The translations under genes were made by a program, and so were the position numbers. Positions 17,542 through 25,854 of a DNA stretch of 64,000 bases are shown here, piece after piece (position 1 is the first letter of the stretch; every line of letters begins with the position of its first letter). A model generated the notes under the pieces. The model was given only the letters and a program-made list of their open reading frames with translations. It did no database searches and was not told where the DNA came from. The stretch lies in contig JAJZBL010000003.1 of assembly GCA_021798935.1 (NCBI GenBank), forward strand, positions 1 through 64,000. The letters run 5' to 3'. The DNA is from Microcaldota archaeon (GTDB lineage Archaea > Micrarchaeota > Micrarchaeia > Micrarchaeales > Micrarchaeaceae).

Positions 17542-18309
17542 TTATTTGAGATCTTTGTCAGTTATATTGTGACCTAATATTTTTGCTTTGGCCTTTAAGC
17601 TATCCCTGACAATTTTGCTCTTAGGTTTTATATGTATGCCCTCAGGCTCTACCTTAATTCCATATTTCCTGAGCTCCTCTATCTTTTTTGGATTATTTGT
17701 CATAAGCCTTATTGATTTTATTCCAAGAAACTTTATTATTTCAGCAGCCACGAGCAGTGATCTATTCTCCGGCTTATAGCCAAGCATTTTATAAGCATCG
17801 TAAACAGTTATCGGCTTTCCCTGCTTATCTTTTGCCTCAACTACCTTGTTTCCCTTCCATATAAGAGATTTTGAATAAGCTTCTATCTTTGGAGCTATTC
17901 CATTACCTGCTCCCTCCTGATTCAAATATATTACCATACCACTCTTGTTTTTGCTTATCCTTTTCATCGCCTCATCAAGCTCCTCTCTGCATTCGCAATT
18001 GACCGCATGAAATAGTTCACTGGTTCCACATGAAGAATGTACTCTGACAAGCATACCCTCCTTCTTTATGCCCTTTTTGGCATCTCCGTATATTACTGCA
18101 TTATGGAATTCGCCTGTTGTATAATCCCCAAAAACCATATAGGTAAAATAGCCATATTCTGTTGGTAGCGGTGTACTAGCAAGCATCTTTATAATCTTCC
18201 CATGACTTTTTAATATTGCCTTTTCCCTATCTTCCCTGAGCCTCCATGGCTCCTTCCATCTTTGATCTAAGATTTTAGACAATTCTGATTGCTTCACATA
18301 AGCCACCAT
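17542..18309 (-). CDS. ribA: GTP cyclohydrolase II (riboflavin synthesis)
   Basis: 255 residues. The zinc-binding Cys triplet is in VRVHSSCGTSELFHAVNCEC, and the C-terminal LMTNNPKKIEELRKYGIKVE segment is standard for the enzyme, which opens GTP to the diaminopyrimidine precursor of riboflavin. The conserved QEGRGIGL loop reads QEGAGNGI, so an Arg and an Ile are replaced; the Arg in the ENRSLL segment remains. Many archaea use the unrelated GTP cyclohydrolase III instead, so a type II enzyme here may be an acquired gene. Confidence 0.85.
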   Translation of the reverse strand: MVAYVKQSELSKILDQRWKEPWRLREDREKAILKSHGKIIKMLASTPLPTEYGYFTYMVFGDYTTGEFHNAVIYGDAKKGIKKEGMLVRVHSSCGTSELFHAVNCECREELDEAMKRISKNKSGMVIYLNQEGAGNGIAPKIEAYSKSLIWKGNKVVEAKDKQGKPITVYDAYKMLGYKPENRSLLVAAEIIKFLGIKSIRLMTNNPKKIEELRKYGIKVEPEGIHIKPKSKIVRDSLKAKAKILGHNITDKDLK

Positions 18310-18445
18310 AAAGATTTAGGATATCATATTATTATCCCTTTTCTATGCTAAAGCTAAGCCTTTGATTCTGTAAATGATTTACAGAATTAAACATTAAAAT
18401 TCAACAAAAAAGTAAATTTGTCTGTCTCAACCTTATAGTATTTAG

Positions 18446-18904
18446 TTAAAAGAGTTTATTATCTGCTTTGTCAACATGAAGTAATTTGGTTGTGCCAAAT
18501 CTTTGCCCTGCTATGTTGCGTATTTTGGATATAAGCTGTTGGCTAGGCGACTCATAATTATTTCCTGTTCTATTGCCTCCCATTGATGATTCAAACTTTA
18601 ACCAGCTGGCCTGATAATCGTTGGCTGAGAGAATTTTTATTTCAAGTTTGTTTGCAAATATCTCAGGCCCTACTTTATATGAATACCTAATTATCTTATT
18701 ATTGGCATCAGAGCTTTCAATCTTTATATCTCTTGCGGAATCGGTAACTGCACTGGCTAAAATTCCAACTGCTCCTGAATTGCCCGAAGCACTAGCCTGC
18801 AAGCTCTGGTAACCTTCATTTGTAAGGAAATCAAAAACCTCGTCAGGAGTTGCAGTTATTGCAGGACCTTCAATCTTGTTCTTTAAATCACCTAAAATTC
18901 CCAT
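18446..18904 (-). CDS. Hypothetical protein, possibly START/SRPBCC-like fold
   Basis: 152 residues, no membrane segment and no motif I can assign. Residues 15-30 (ITATPDEVFDFLTNEGYQSL) followed by alternating strands would suit a small helix-grip or related ligand-binding fold, but this is a weak impression. It diverges from the CYTH gene with 74 bp between starts. Confidence 0.6.
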   Translation of the reverse strand: MGILGDLKNKIEGPAITATPDEVFDFLTNEGYQSLQASASGNSGAVGILASAVTDSARDIKIESSDANNKIIRYSYKVGPEIFANKLEIKILSANDYQASWLKFESSMGGNRTGNNYESPSQQLISKIRNIAGQRFGTTKLLHVDKADNKLF

Positions 18905-18978
18905 GGTATTACCTGTATAATATTTAATTTATAAATTTATAATTGTTTGTAATAAATAATTTGCAGAATGGTGTTTTT

Positions 18979-19575
18979 ATGGTGCAAAATATCCAAGAAG
19001 TCGAAAAGAGAGCATTGCTTAATAGCTCAGAATATATAGCAATTAAGGAGAAGCTTGAAAGATTGGGTGCTTCTAAAAATGGAAAAATCCATTTGAAAGA
19101 TGTATATTTTTGCAGTAATAACGTAAGATCATTTTCCGAAGTAGAAATGGATGCAGTTGGATCATTCAGCTTACGGATAAGAGAACAGAGCAAAAACGAG
19201 AAAGATCCTGAAGAGGTTACCATAAATGCAAAAATAATAACAAGAAAAGGGGACCACAATTCATGGGAGGAACATGAAACAAAAGTTAGATCTGCATATG
19301 AAGCATCGGCAATTTTTAAAGCGATAGGATTCAAACCCTTTTGTACTATAGAAAAGGATAGGTTAACGTACAAGCTTGATGGTGTCAATATATTGCTTGA
19401 GGATATTAAGGATTTTGGCTTAGGAATTGAAGCTGAAATAATAACCACAAAGGATGAGAGCGATGCAGCGAAAGCAAAGATTGATAATACCATGGCAAAG
19501 ATAGGCATAACCAATTCCAAGATAGTTGAGAAAAGTATCACCAATATTATAATGAGGGAGAAATCACATTTTTAA
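18979..19575 (+). CDS. CYTH-domain protein (class IV adenylate cyclase / triphosphate tunnel enzyme)
   Basis: 198 residues. The start carries the E-x-E-x-K-type signature (EVEKRAL). Later strands supply the basic and acidic residues of the tunnel: FSLRIREQ, EVTINAKI, EKDRLTYKLDGVNILLEDI and GIEAEI. Archaeal members include CyaB-type cyclases and thiamine- or inorganic-triphosphatases, so the substrate is a triphosphate compound but its identity is open. The ATG at 18979 follows GGTG at 18970 and is preferred to the upstream ATG at 18943. Confidence 0.85.
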   Translation: MVQNIQEVEKRALLNSSEYIAIKEKLERLGASKNGKIHLKDVYFCSNNVRSFSEVEMDAVGSFSLRIREQSKNEKDPEEVTINAKIITRKGDHNSWEEHETKVRSAYEASAIFKAIGFKPFCTIEKDRLTYKLDGVNILLEDIKDFGLGIEAEIITTKDESDAAKAKIDNTMAKIGITNSKIVEKSITNIIMREKSHF

Positions 19576-19635
19576 TACTCTGAATTTTAAAATCTTATAA
19601 AATTATTTTATACTTATATCCTTAAGTTCTATTTT

Positions 19636-19680
19636 GTGACATCTTCCCACTCATAAAGGATGTGGGTGTAAAACCCACAT
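19636..19680 (-). repeat. TnpB-type transposon end remnant, copy 2, with intact hairpin
   Basis: The segment starts GTGACATCTTCCCA and resembles the start of the copy at 20854. It contains a perfect 8-bp hairpin (19660-19667 with 19673-19680, loop GTAAA). Read on the minus strand it ends GGGAAGATGTCAC, the usual right end of tnpB elements. It lies 71 bp upstream of the FHA gene. Confidence 0.55.
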
Positions 19681-19750
19681 AGATAATGCCATGTAATTTT
19701 ACTAAAAAGCTTAAATATTAGGAAAGCTAAAACCAAATTAAGGTGGAAAA

Positions 19751-20857
19751 ATGGTATTAAAGAATTTATCCGACTCAAATAGCAATGATATTAAAATAAA
19801 TAAAGTTCAGGATAGAGGAAATAGCAGAACAATGCAAGAACTTATTGCAGGCCAGAATAGGGCTTTGAATTTCATAAAGGCAAGAGGATGGGAAGGAATG
19901 ACTTGGCCTGATATTCATTGGATACAATTTGAAAAAGGCAACTATGAGCTAAAGGATGAAGATGGGTATACAAATAAAACTTACAAAATATTTGTACAAC
20001 CGGATTTAAGCCATTTTGAAGAAGCAACAAAATATACTGCAATGGCATTAGATGAGTGTATCCTAAATCGCCAAATAACTGGGGCAATATGGAAAATTGC
20101 AAAAGTTAATGGAGTCTTAGGGGAGGGTTTCAGTGAAGGCGAACTTAAAAGACCTTATTTGGAGAAGATTGTCATTTATGCTAATTCACAAGAAGATATG
20201 GTAAAGATTATTAAATATCTCAATTCACAGTTTGGTGAAAAGGCATTTGAATATGGAACTGAAAATGATTTGAATGCATATAGCCCATCAAATGGAGCTA
20301 GATTTACATATGGGATAAGTCCTTTAGTCCATGTTAGGCTCGGAGGTGCATCTCATCACAATAACCTTTATTACTCAAGGCAGATCAAAGGTGAAAGTAC
20401 CGATAAGCCTTTGAGTGAGTGGGCAATTAAGCCAGAGGTAATAAATGAATTGCGAAATGATGCTTCTAAATTCAATGTGAATAAAAGGCTTGAATTAAAA
20501 AATGCAGCTCAAAAAATTAATCTTCATACTTCAGAAATCACCCTAAAACTCTCCAATAAAACAATAGATCTTTATTTGGCAAATGAAAAGCATTTGCAGA
20601 TAGTTAGAACTAGAAACTGGAATGTACCTTATTTATTGATAGACCCAATTAAGCTTGATATAGCAAATGAAAGAGGATTTAAAACTCTAAGAGAGGACAA
20701 AGAAATTCATATAGGCAGGGATCCTCAAATAAATGCAGGAAGATTTGAATTTCCAGATACTGTTTCGAGAGACCACTTAACAATTTCGTTGCATGAAGGA
20801 AAAATCACAATAAAAGACACATCATCAAATGGAACAACTGTTGTAGTGAGTAAGTGA
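19751..20857 (+). CDS. Hypothetical protein with C-terminal, apparently truncated FHA domain
   Basis: 368 residues. Residues 1-300 match nothing I know. Residues from about 315 form a forkhead-associated domain: IHIGRDP, then VSRDHLTISL, then IKDTSSNGT, the phosphothreonine-binding motifs. The protein stops nine codons after the SSNGT motif begins, so the last strands of the FHA fold are missing. The stop codon TGA (20855-20857) is part of the transposon-end repeat that begins at 20854. The gene is bracketed by two copies of that repeat in the same orientation. It may be a 3'-truncated gene whose phosphopeptide binding is impaired. Confidence 0.75.
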   Translation: MVLKNLSDSNSNDIKINKVQDRGNSRTMQELIAGQNRALNFIKARGWEGMTWPDIHWIQFEKGNYELKDEDGYTNKTYKIFVQPDLSHFEEATKYTAMALDECILNRQITGAIWKIAKVNGVLGEGFSEGELKRPYLEKIVIYANSQEDMVKIIKYLNSQFGEKAFEYGTENDLNAYSPSNGARFTYGISPLVHVRLGGASHHNNLYYSRQIKGESTDKPLSEWAIKPEVINELRNDASKFNVNKRLELKNAAQKINLHTSEITLKLSNKTIDLYLANEKHLQIVRTRNWNVPYLLIDPIKLDIANERGFKTLREDKEIHIGRDPQINAGRFEFPDTVSRDHLTISLHEGKITIKDTSSNGTTVVVSK

Positions 20858-20900
20858 CATCCTCCCATCCCTAAAGGGTGTTGGTTTTACGCTCACTTTG
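20854..20900 (-). repeat. TnpB-type transposon end remnant, copy 3
   Basis: On the minus strand it reads CAAAGTGAGCG, then CCAACACCC, and finishes ATGGGAGGATGTCAC, with CCC/GGG pairs able to form a short hairpin. It is the best preserved of the three copies and matches 15341-15388 over about 47 bp. No tnpA or tnpB gene accompanies it. It supplies the stop codon of the FHA gene. Confidence 0.65.
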
Positions 20901-20934
20901 ATAGAACTAATAGTTAACTTTGCTTACTTTTATC

Positions 20935-20952
20935 CCCCTCTTGCGTAAGAGG
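20935..20952. repeat. 7-bp hairpin next to the transposon-end remnant
   Basis: CCCTCTT (20935-20941) pairs exactly with AAGAGGG (20946-20952) around a GCGT loop. It lies 35 bp beyond the copy-3 end remnant. It could be a second subterminal hairpin of the decayed element or a transcription-end structure. Confidence 0.4.
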
Positions 20953-21042
20953 GCTTTCCATTTACAAAGTTAAATTCAAAAGGCTTATTCTTTTATACTT
21001 TTATTTATTCTATTTAAAATAAGTTTATAAGGGGCAAGCAAA

Positions 21043-22203
21043 ATGAAGGTAATTATATTAGGAATAGATGGTTACTTAGGTTGGGCTTTGGGATTGAGAC
21101 TAATTGCAAATGGACACGAGGTTGTAGGAGTCGATAACCTTTATACAAGGAAAGCTGTACGTGAGGTAGGATCCGATTCCGCACTTCCTTTACCTTCAAT
21201 GGAAACCAGGATAAAGGAAGCAAAGAGGGTTTTTGGAAAAGAAATTCAATTTTACAATGTAGATATAAAGAATTTTGCAAAGATCTCAGAGATTATAAGA
21301 AAATATAAGCCGGATGCAATAGTGCATTTTGCAGAGCAACGATCTGCCCCTTATTCCATGATAGATGCAAAACATGCAATATATACTATGCACAATAATA
21401 TCGAGGGAACTATAAATGTGCTCTATGCTATAAAAAATTTCAGCCCAAATACACACTTGATAAAGATGGGGACCATGGGTGAATATGGGACACCTAAATT
21501 TGATATACCAGAATCTGCATTCGTCAATACAACCATTAATGGCAAAGATGATACAATAACAGTACCTAAATGGGGAGGATCCTGGTATCATTGGTCAAAA
21601 GTACATGATACCAATAACATACTTTTTGCAAACAAAATATGGGGAATAACATCTACAGATATAATGCAAGGTCCGGTTTATGGCACAAGAACAAAAGAGA
21701 TAGTTAACAAAAAACTGTTTACAAGGTTGGACTTCGATGGAGTATGGGGCACAGTGATAAATAGGTATTGTGTTGAAGCAATCCTTGGAATGCCTCTTAC
21801 ACCCTATGGAAAAGGTGGCCAGACCCGTGCATTCCTTTCTTTAGAAGATAGTGTAGAATCACTGAAAAGATTAATAGAGAATCCACCAGATAGAGGAGAT
21901 TACAGGGTTGTAAACCAATTCACCGAAATCTATACAGTAATGGAACTTGCAAATGAAGTAAAGGCTATTGCAGAAAAGCTTGGCATCAATGCTGAAATAA
22001 AGCCAATAGAAAATCCAAGGGTGGAGGCTGAGCAGCATTATTATAATCCAGAGAAAAAAGTCCTGCCTAAGCTAGGAATATCAAAGCCATCTAGAACTTT
22101 GCCAGATGAAGTTTATACGATGCTTCTTGATTTGAAAGGTTATAAAAGCAGGCTTGAAAGATACAAGGATATATTGATCCCAAAGGTAAAATGGAGAAAT
22201 TAA
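21043..22203 (+). CDS. agl3: UDP-sulfoquinovose synthase (SQD1/Agl3-like)
   Basis: 386 residues, short-chain dehydrogenase/epimerase fold with an N-terminal GIDGYLG nucleotide site. The block HFAEQRSAPYSMIDA and the catalytic set (TMGEYGTP, and YHWSK as the YxxxK motif) are specific to SQD1-type enzymes, which make UDP-sulfoquinovose from UDP-glucose and sulfite. In Sulfolobus the enzyme (Agl3) supplies sulfoquinovose for the N-glycan of S-layer proteins; the same use is likely here since there is no photosynthesis. It ends 4 bp from the convergent UDP-glucose synthase gene. Confidence 0.9.
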   Translation: MKVIILGIDGYLGWALGLRLIANGHEVVGVDNLYTRKAVREVGSDSALPLPSMETRIKEAKRVFGKEIQFYNVDIKNFAKISEIIRKYKPDAIVHFAEQRSAPYSMIDAKHAIYTMHNNIEGTINVLYAIKNFSPNTHLIKMGTMGEYGTPKFDIPESAFVNTTINGKDDTITVPKWGGSWYHWSKVHDTNNILFANKIWGITSTDIMQGPVYGTRTKEIVNKKLFTRLDFDGVWGTVINRYCVEAILGMPLTPYGKGGQTRAFLSLEDSVESLKRLIENPPDRGDYRVVNQFTEIYTVMELANEVKAIAEKLGINAEIKPIENPRVEAEQHYYNPEKKVLPKLGISKPSRTLPDEVYTMLLDLKGYKSRLERYKDILIPKVKWRN

Positions 22204-22207
22204 TCAG

Positions 22208-22963
22208 TTATTGTTGCTCTTCAAATGAATATTTTAAAGCCTCAAAGTAACTTTGGGGATCTCCTACATTCAGCCATCTTTCATTATTATTAAGAACCAT
22301 TCCATATACGCTGTAATTATTTTTGATTAACCAAGATATCCCATCAGTAAGCTCAAGAACACCTCCTTTACTTGCTTTCTCTAAGGTTTCAAATATCTTT
22401 GGCGTAAATATATAAGATGCAACTAGTGCCATATCTGATTTTGGATTATTTGGCTTTTCTTCTGCACCTTTTATTTTATAAACTTTGTGTCCTTCTATCT
22501 CTGATTCCTCACCAGCCTCCACTATACCATATCTTTGGGGATTCGCCACTCTCCTCAATATTAGCAAGGCCTCCGGATTTATTTTTTCAAATATCTTGAT
22601 TGCTGAATCATAGCCACTGCTTAGTATTCCGTCTTCTGCATTTAGAATAAATGGATCTTTTTCTGAAAACTTCTTTGCCATTAATACAGCATGGCCAAAA
22701 CCTAATCTTTCATTTTGATAAAATAGAGAAATGCCGTTTTGCTTCAGATGCTCTATAAGGTGTTTATCATCCTTGTATACCACAGCTCCAATATCGTTTA
22801 TCCCAATTTGCCTGAAATTTCTTGCTAATTCATCTATGATTGGTACAACTTCAATTTTCCCGCTTGCTTTTGAAAAGATTGGCACTAAGGCCTTTGAACA
22901 GACTTTAGTAAATGGGGCCATTCGTGTACCCATCCCTGCAGCTGTTATGATTACCTTATTAAT
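22208..22963 (-). CDS. galU: UTP-glucose-1-phosphate uridylyltransferase
   Basis: About 251 residues beginning at the conserved INKVIITAAGMGTRM. The nucleotide-binding ITAAGMGTR motif, the lysine in KVCSKALVPI, and NAEDGILSSG fit GalU-type enzymes that form UDP-glucose, the substrate of the adjacent sulfoquinovose synthase. The start is unusual: no ATG, GTG or TTG lies at the family's N-terminus. A GGTGAT site is directly followed by TAT and then ATT at 22963, so ATT may initiate. The frame stays open to ATG 23071, which would add a 36-residue hydrophobic leader unlike the family. Confidence 0.85.
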   Translation of the reverse strand: MNKVIITAAGMGTRMAPFTKVCSKALVPIFSKASGKIEVVPIIDELARNFRQIGINDIGAVVYKDDKHLIEHLKQNGISLFYQNERLGFGHAVLMAKKFSEKDPFILNAEDGILSSGYDSAIKIFEKINPEALLILRRVANPQRYGIVEAGEESEIEGHKVYKIKGAEEKPNNPKSDMALVASYIFTPKIFETLEKASKGGVLELTDGISWLIKNNYSVYGMVLNNNERWLNVGDPQSYFEALKYSFEEQQ

Positions 22964-23150
22964 ATAATCACCAAAATATACCAAATTTATACATTTTATA
23001 ATAAAACACAAAAATATGTATATATTATTAGTAAGCATTTGCAAGCTAAAGGCTTTGATACGAATATGCATGTCATTTAAATTTTATATTAAGTTCTCAT
23101 TAATCCAAATCAAATAAATAAATGTAAGCTCATATATTTAGCAGATAGAT

Positions 23151-23687
23151 ATGGTCCGGCATTCTAAAGGAAGGGAGAGATCAAAAAACAGGCTTAAAAG
23201 GAGACTTATCCCTGCAGCACTTGCCGGTGCAACCCTTGCTATATTAGTGCTTCTTCTTGAATACTTTAGGATAGACCTTCTTTATGGTGTTGGCACTTCT
23301 GCGATAATATTCACTTCTTTTGCAAGCAGTATATTCATAATGTTCATAATGCCAAATTCAAGGGCAGCAAAAGCCAGCAAATTTGTAAAAAGTTATCTGC
23401 TCGCAGCTATTGTTGGCTATATTGGAGGTTTTGCAACAAGCATACTACCACTCTTTGTAGTCGCGGGAATAGTAGTATTTGTATTGATCGTTCTTATGAT
23501 ACTCACGTATAGTGAACATCCACCTGCTGCAGCGATAGCATTTGCGTTTGTATTATCTCACATAGGAATAGCGGGGATAGCAATAATAGTAATTGGAATT
23601 GCAATTATACTGCTTCTTAGGTTTATCTTGGAAAAAAGTATATTTGAACTTGAGCGCAAAATAGAAAAGATTGAAAGAAATATTTAA
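23151..23687 (+). CDS. HPP-family membrane protein
   Basis: 178 residues. A basic N-terminus (KGRERSKNRLKRR) precedes about five hydrophobic helices. The sequence EHPPAAAIAFAF carries the HPP motif after which the family is named, and IMFIMPNSRAAKASK resembles the family's second-helix segment. HPP proteins in cyanobacteria transport nitrite, but the role of archaeal ones is unknown. It ends in a charged helix. No transcriptional partner is obvious; its start lies about 190 bp from the presumed galU start. Confidence 0.75.
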   Translation: MVRHSKGRERSKNRLKRRLIPAALAGATLAILVLLLEYFRIDLLYGVGTSAIIFTSFASSIFIMFIMPNSRAAKASKFVKSYLLAAIVGYIGGFATSILPLFVVAGIVVFVLIVLMILTYSEHPPAAAIAFAFVLSHIGIAGIAIIVIGIAIILLLRFILEKSIFELERKIEKIERNI

Positions 23688-23830
23688 TGCCTTCTTTTTT
23701 ATCCGAGTATCTTTTTACTGCGGTCAAAATAAATTACCCTAACTTTTTACTGACATACAATCATAAACTATTTATTAATATTTATTTTATAGGATGATTT
23801 AGGATCAGTATTTACAAACCTACTATCGCT

Positions 23831-24406
23831 TTAGTACTCAGGAGGAATCTGCTTGTACCCTTTTTTGTTATTTATGTAAAGTTCTAGTACAAACAGCAAT
23901 GAGGACAGCCTATTTACATAGGAAAATATGCTCCTGTTTGCAATTGAATTGTAGTCAAATTTCCTTGCTATTGATCTCTCGCATCTTCTGCATAAAGTTC
24001 TTGCCTCATCAGTCAATGCCCCCTCTATGCTTCCTCCAGGAAGGACAAAGGTATTTATATCTGGGAATTTAGCAGATAAAATGCCGATGGCGGATTCAAG
24101 CTCTTTTGTATCTGATTCGGAAACTATGCTCTTTGGCTTGAACATTGGATTTATTGTGCTTATTAATTCAGCATTTATAGAAAATATCTTGCTTTGGATT
24201 TTCAATAGCATATCGGTTATATCTATATCATCAAGCTTGTAAATGCCAATCTGATCTGAACTTATAAATGCTATAAGAGTACCTAATTTGGAGTTTAGCT
24301 CATCTAAATTGCCAATTACCTCTAAAAGGCTATCAGATTTGCTCAAATTTGAACTTCCGATCTTGGAAATTTCGTTATCTCCTAATCCTGTGTAGTATTT
24401 TGGCAT
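23831..24406 (-). CDS. Cob(I)alamin adenosyltransferase, PduO type
   Basis: 191 residues, full length. Family motifs are YTGLGDNE near the start, IGNLDELNSKLG, FVLPGG, TDEARTLCRRCER and SYVNRLSSLLFVLELY. The enzyme transfers the adenosyl group of ATP to cob(I)alamin to make coenzyme B12. The P-loop-like N-terminal motif usually reads YTGxGDxGxT; the third residue after GD differs here (GDNEIS). The substrate may be salvaged, because no B12 biosynthesis genes are present here. Confidence 0.88.
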   Translation of the reverse strand: MPKYYTGLGDNEISKIGSSNLSKSDSLLEVIGNLDELNSKLGTLIAFISSDQIGIYKLDDIDITDMLLKIQSKIFSINAELISTINPMFKPKSIVSESDTKELESAIGILSAKFPDINTFVLPGGSIEGALTDEARTLCRRCERSIARKFDYNSIANRSIFSYVNRLSSLLFVLELYINNKKGYKQIPPEY

Positions 24407-24490
24407 TTCATCAAAACTGTTTGTTTTATTTTATTTTTAATATTTTGCATAAAGTTATTTATTGTTAAATATCACATTACAATTGATAAA

Positions 24491-24661
24491 ATGGTAAAGA
24501 AAGATGGAGATTATTACCAATGTGAGATATGCAAGCTTCATTATACAGATAGATCAGAAGCAGAAAAATGCCAAGAATGGTGCAGCAGCCATGATTCCTG
24601 CAACCTTGGAGTAGCCTCTAAATCCATAGAAGCAACTAGGGATAGAAAAACACATTTGTAA
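24491..24661 (+). CDS. Small Cys-rich putative zinc-binding protein
   Basis: 56 residues. YYQCEICKLHYTD is a CxxC zinc-knuckle start, and EKCQEWCSSHDSCNLG supplies further Cys and His residues, enough for one or two zinc sites. Similar 55-60-residue proteins with the pattern CxxCxLHY...KCxxWCxxHxSCN occur in other archaea, but no function is known to me. The ATG at 24491 lies 84 bp upstream of the divergent cobalamin adenosyltransferase. Its tail is basic, so nucleic-acid or metal-handling roles are both possible. Confidence 0.75.
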   Translation: MVKKDGDYYQCEICKLHYTDRSEAEKCQEWCSSHDSCNLGVASKSIEATRDRKTHL

Positions 24662-24809
24662 TTAATTTATTTTTTACTTCAAATTTGTTCTGATTTTGTA
24701 AATTTAAATTAAAGTTTTATAGAAATAATTGACGAATTATAATTCGCTGAATGTCTAATATTACCTTATTAAGTATAAATTGCAGGCAATAATTAGATAT
24801 GATGTTTAT

Positions 24810-25850
24810 ATGGCTAGCATATTTGGTTATGGTACCTATATACCTAAGAGCAAGATAAAAATAAAGGACATGGCTGCATCTTGGAATATGCCAATAAGTG
24901 ATGTTGAAAAGTCCACTGGAATTGCTGAGAAGTCATTTGCAGCAGAAGATGAAGATTTGCTCACTATGTCTTTTGAATCTGCAAAAGCTGCTATATCTTC
25001 TCTTCAGGATAAAGAGAACATAGATATAGGAGGAATTTTAATCGGATTAGACACAGATATTGATAAGGAAATGGAAATTTCACCTGCATTGATAAGTGCA
25101 CTGGATTTAAATAATGGTATTTTAGCTTCTGATTTAGGGCCATCGCATAAATCCGCAACGACATCACTTATTCTTATGGAGGGTTTGATTGATTCAGGAT
25201 TAATAAAATCAGGATTGGTTGTTGCAACTGGAAACCTTATTGGCAAGGAAGGAGAAATGAGCGGATATAGAGGATCTTCTGCAAGCAGTTCTTTTGTTAT
25301 ATCAAAATCAGATGATGGAATTGCTAGTATTTTGGGATTTTATTCGTTCAACTCTGATGTAAAAGATGAATGGTCTGTAAAAGCTGGGATAAAAAGGCTG
25401 AATTTCTCATCTGGTAGGTTTGGTTCGCAGCTAGGATATGCCAACCATATATCAAAGGCAGTTCTAGGGCTATTTGGAAAACTTGGCTTAAAAGCTTCGG
25501 ACTTCAAACATGTTATATTTAGCCAAGCTAATACACCACAGATGCTAAATACTGCAAAGCAACTTGGCTTTGCACAAGATCAGCTTGAGGCAAATTTAAT
25601 ATTAAAAAACATAGGGGATTCTGGATCTGCAGCGGAGATGGTTGCACTTTCAAATGCACTTGAGTCATCAGAAGCAGGCGATCTTATATTATTGGCCACT
25701 TATTCACAGGGATTTGGCAGTGACGCCATAGCTATAAAAATAAATAGAAAGCCAAATCCAAAAAAGAGCATAAGCAGCATGCTTGAAGGTGGCAGGTACT
25801 TGAATTATTTTGATTACTTGAAGAGCAGAAAAGCAAAGATTGAATGGTGA
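24810..25850 (+). CDS. HMG-CoA synthase homologue lacking the catalytic triad
   Basis: 346 residues from ATG 24810, collinear with archaeal HMG-CoA synthase from the first residues (MASIFGYGTYIPKSKI). The catalytic positions differ from the family: the nucleophile Cys of EFACKAGTA is His113 (GPSHKSATT), the general base Glu of GSES is Asp81 (GLDT), and the His of FHQPN is Ser238 (FSQANT). Condensation of acetyl-CoA with acetoacetyl-CoA by the known mechanism is therefore unlikely. The gene begins an operon with thiolase and DUF35, the same three-gene set that forms a channelling complex in methanogens, so it may keep a structural role or catalyse something else. Confidence 0.85.
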   Translation: MASIFGYGTYIPKSKIKIKDMAASWNMPISDVEKSTGIAEKSFAAEDEDLLTMSFESAKAAISSLQDKENIDIGGILIGLDTDIDKEMEISPALISALDLNNGILASDLGPSHKSATTSLILMEGLIDSGLIKSGLVVATGNLIGKEGEMSGYRGSSASSSFVISKSDDGIASILGFYSFNSDVKDEWSVKAGIKRLNFSSGRFGSQLGYANHISKAVLGLFGKLGLKASDFKHVIFSQANTPQMLNTAKQLGFAQDQLEANLILKNIGDSGSAAEMVALSNALESSEAGDLILLATYSQGFGSDAIAIKINRKPNPKKSISSMLEGGRYLNYFDYLKSRKAKIEW

Positions 25851-25854
25851 TTTA

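Noticed and set aside
18924..19544. 206-codon minus-strand frame opposite the CYTH gene
   Set aside because: Hydrophobic shadow; the plus strand has the GGTG site and the CYTH motifs.
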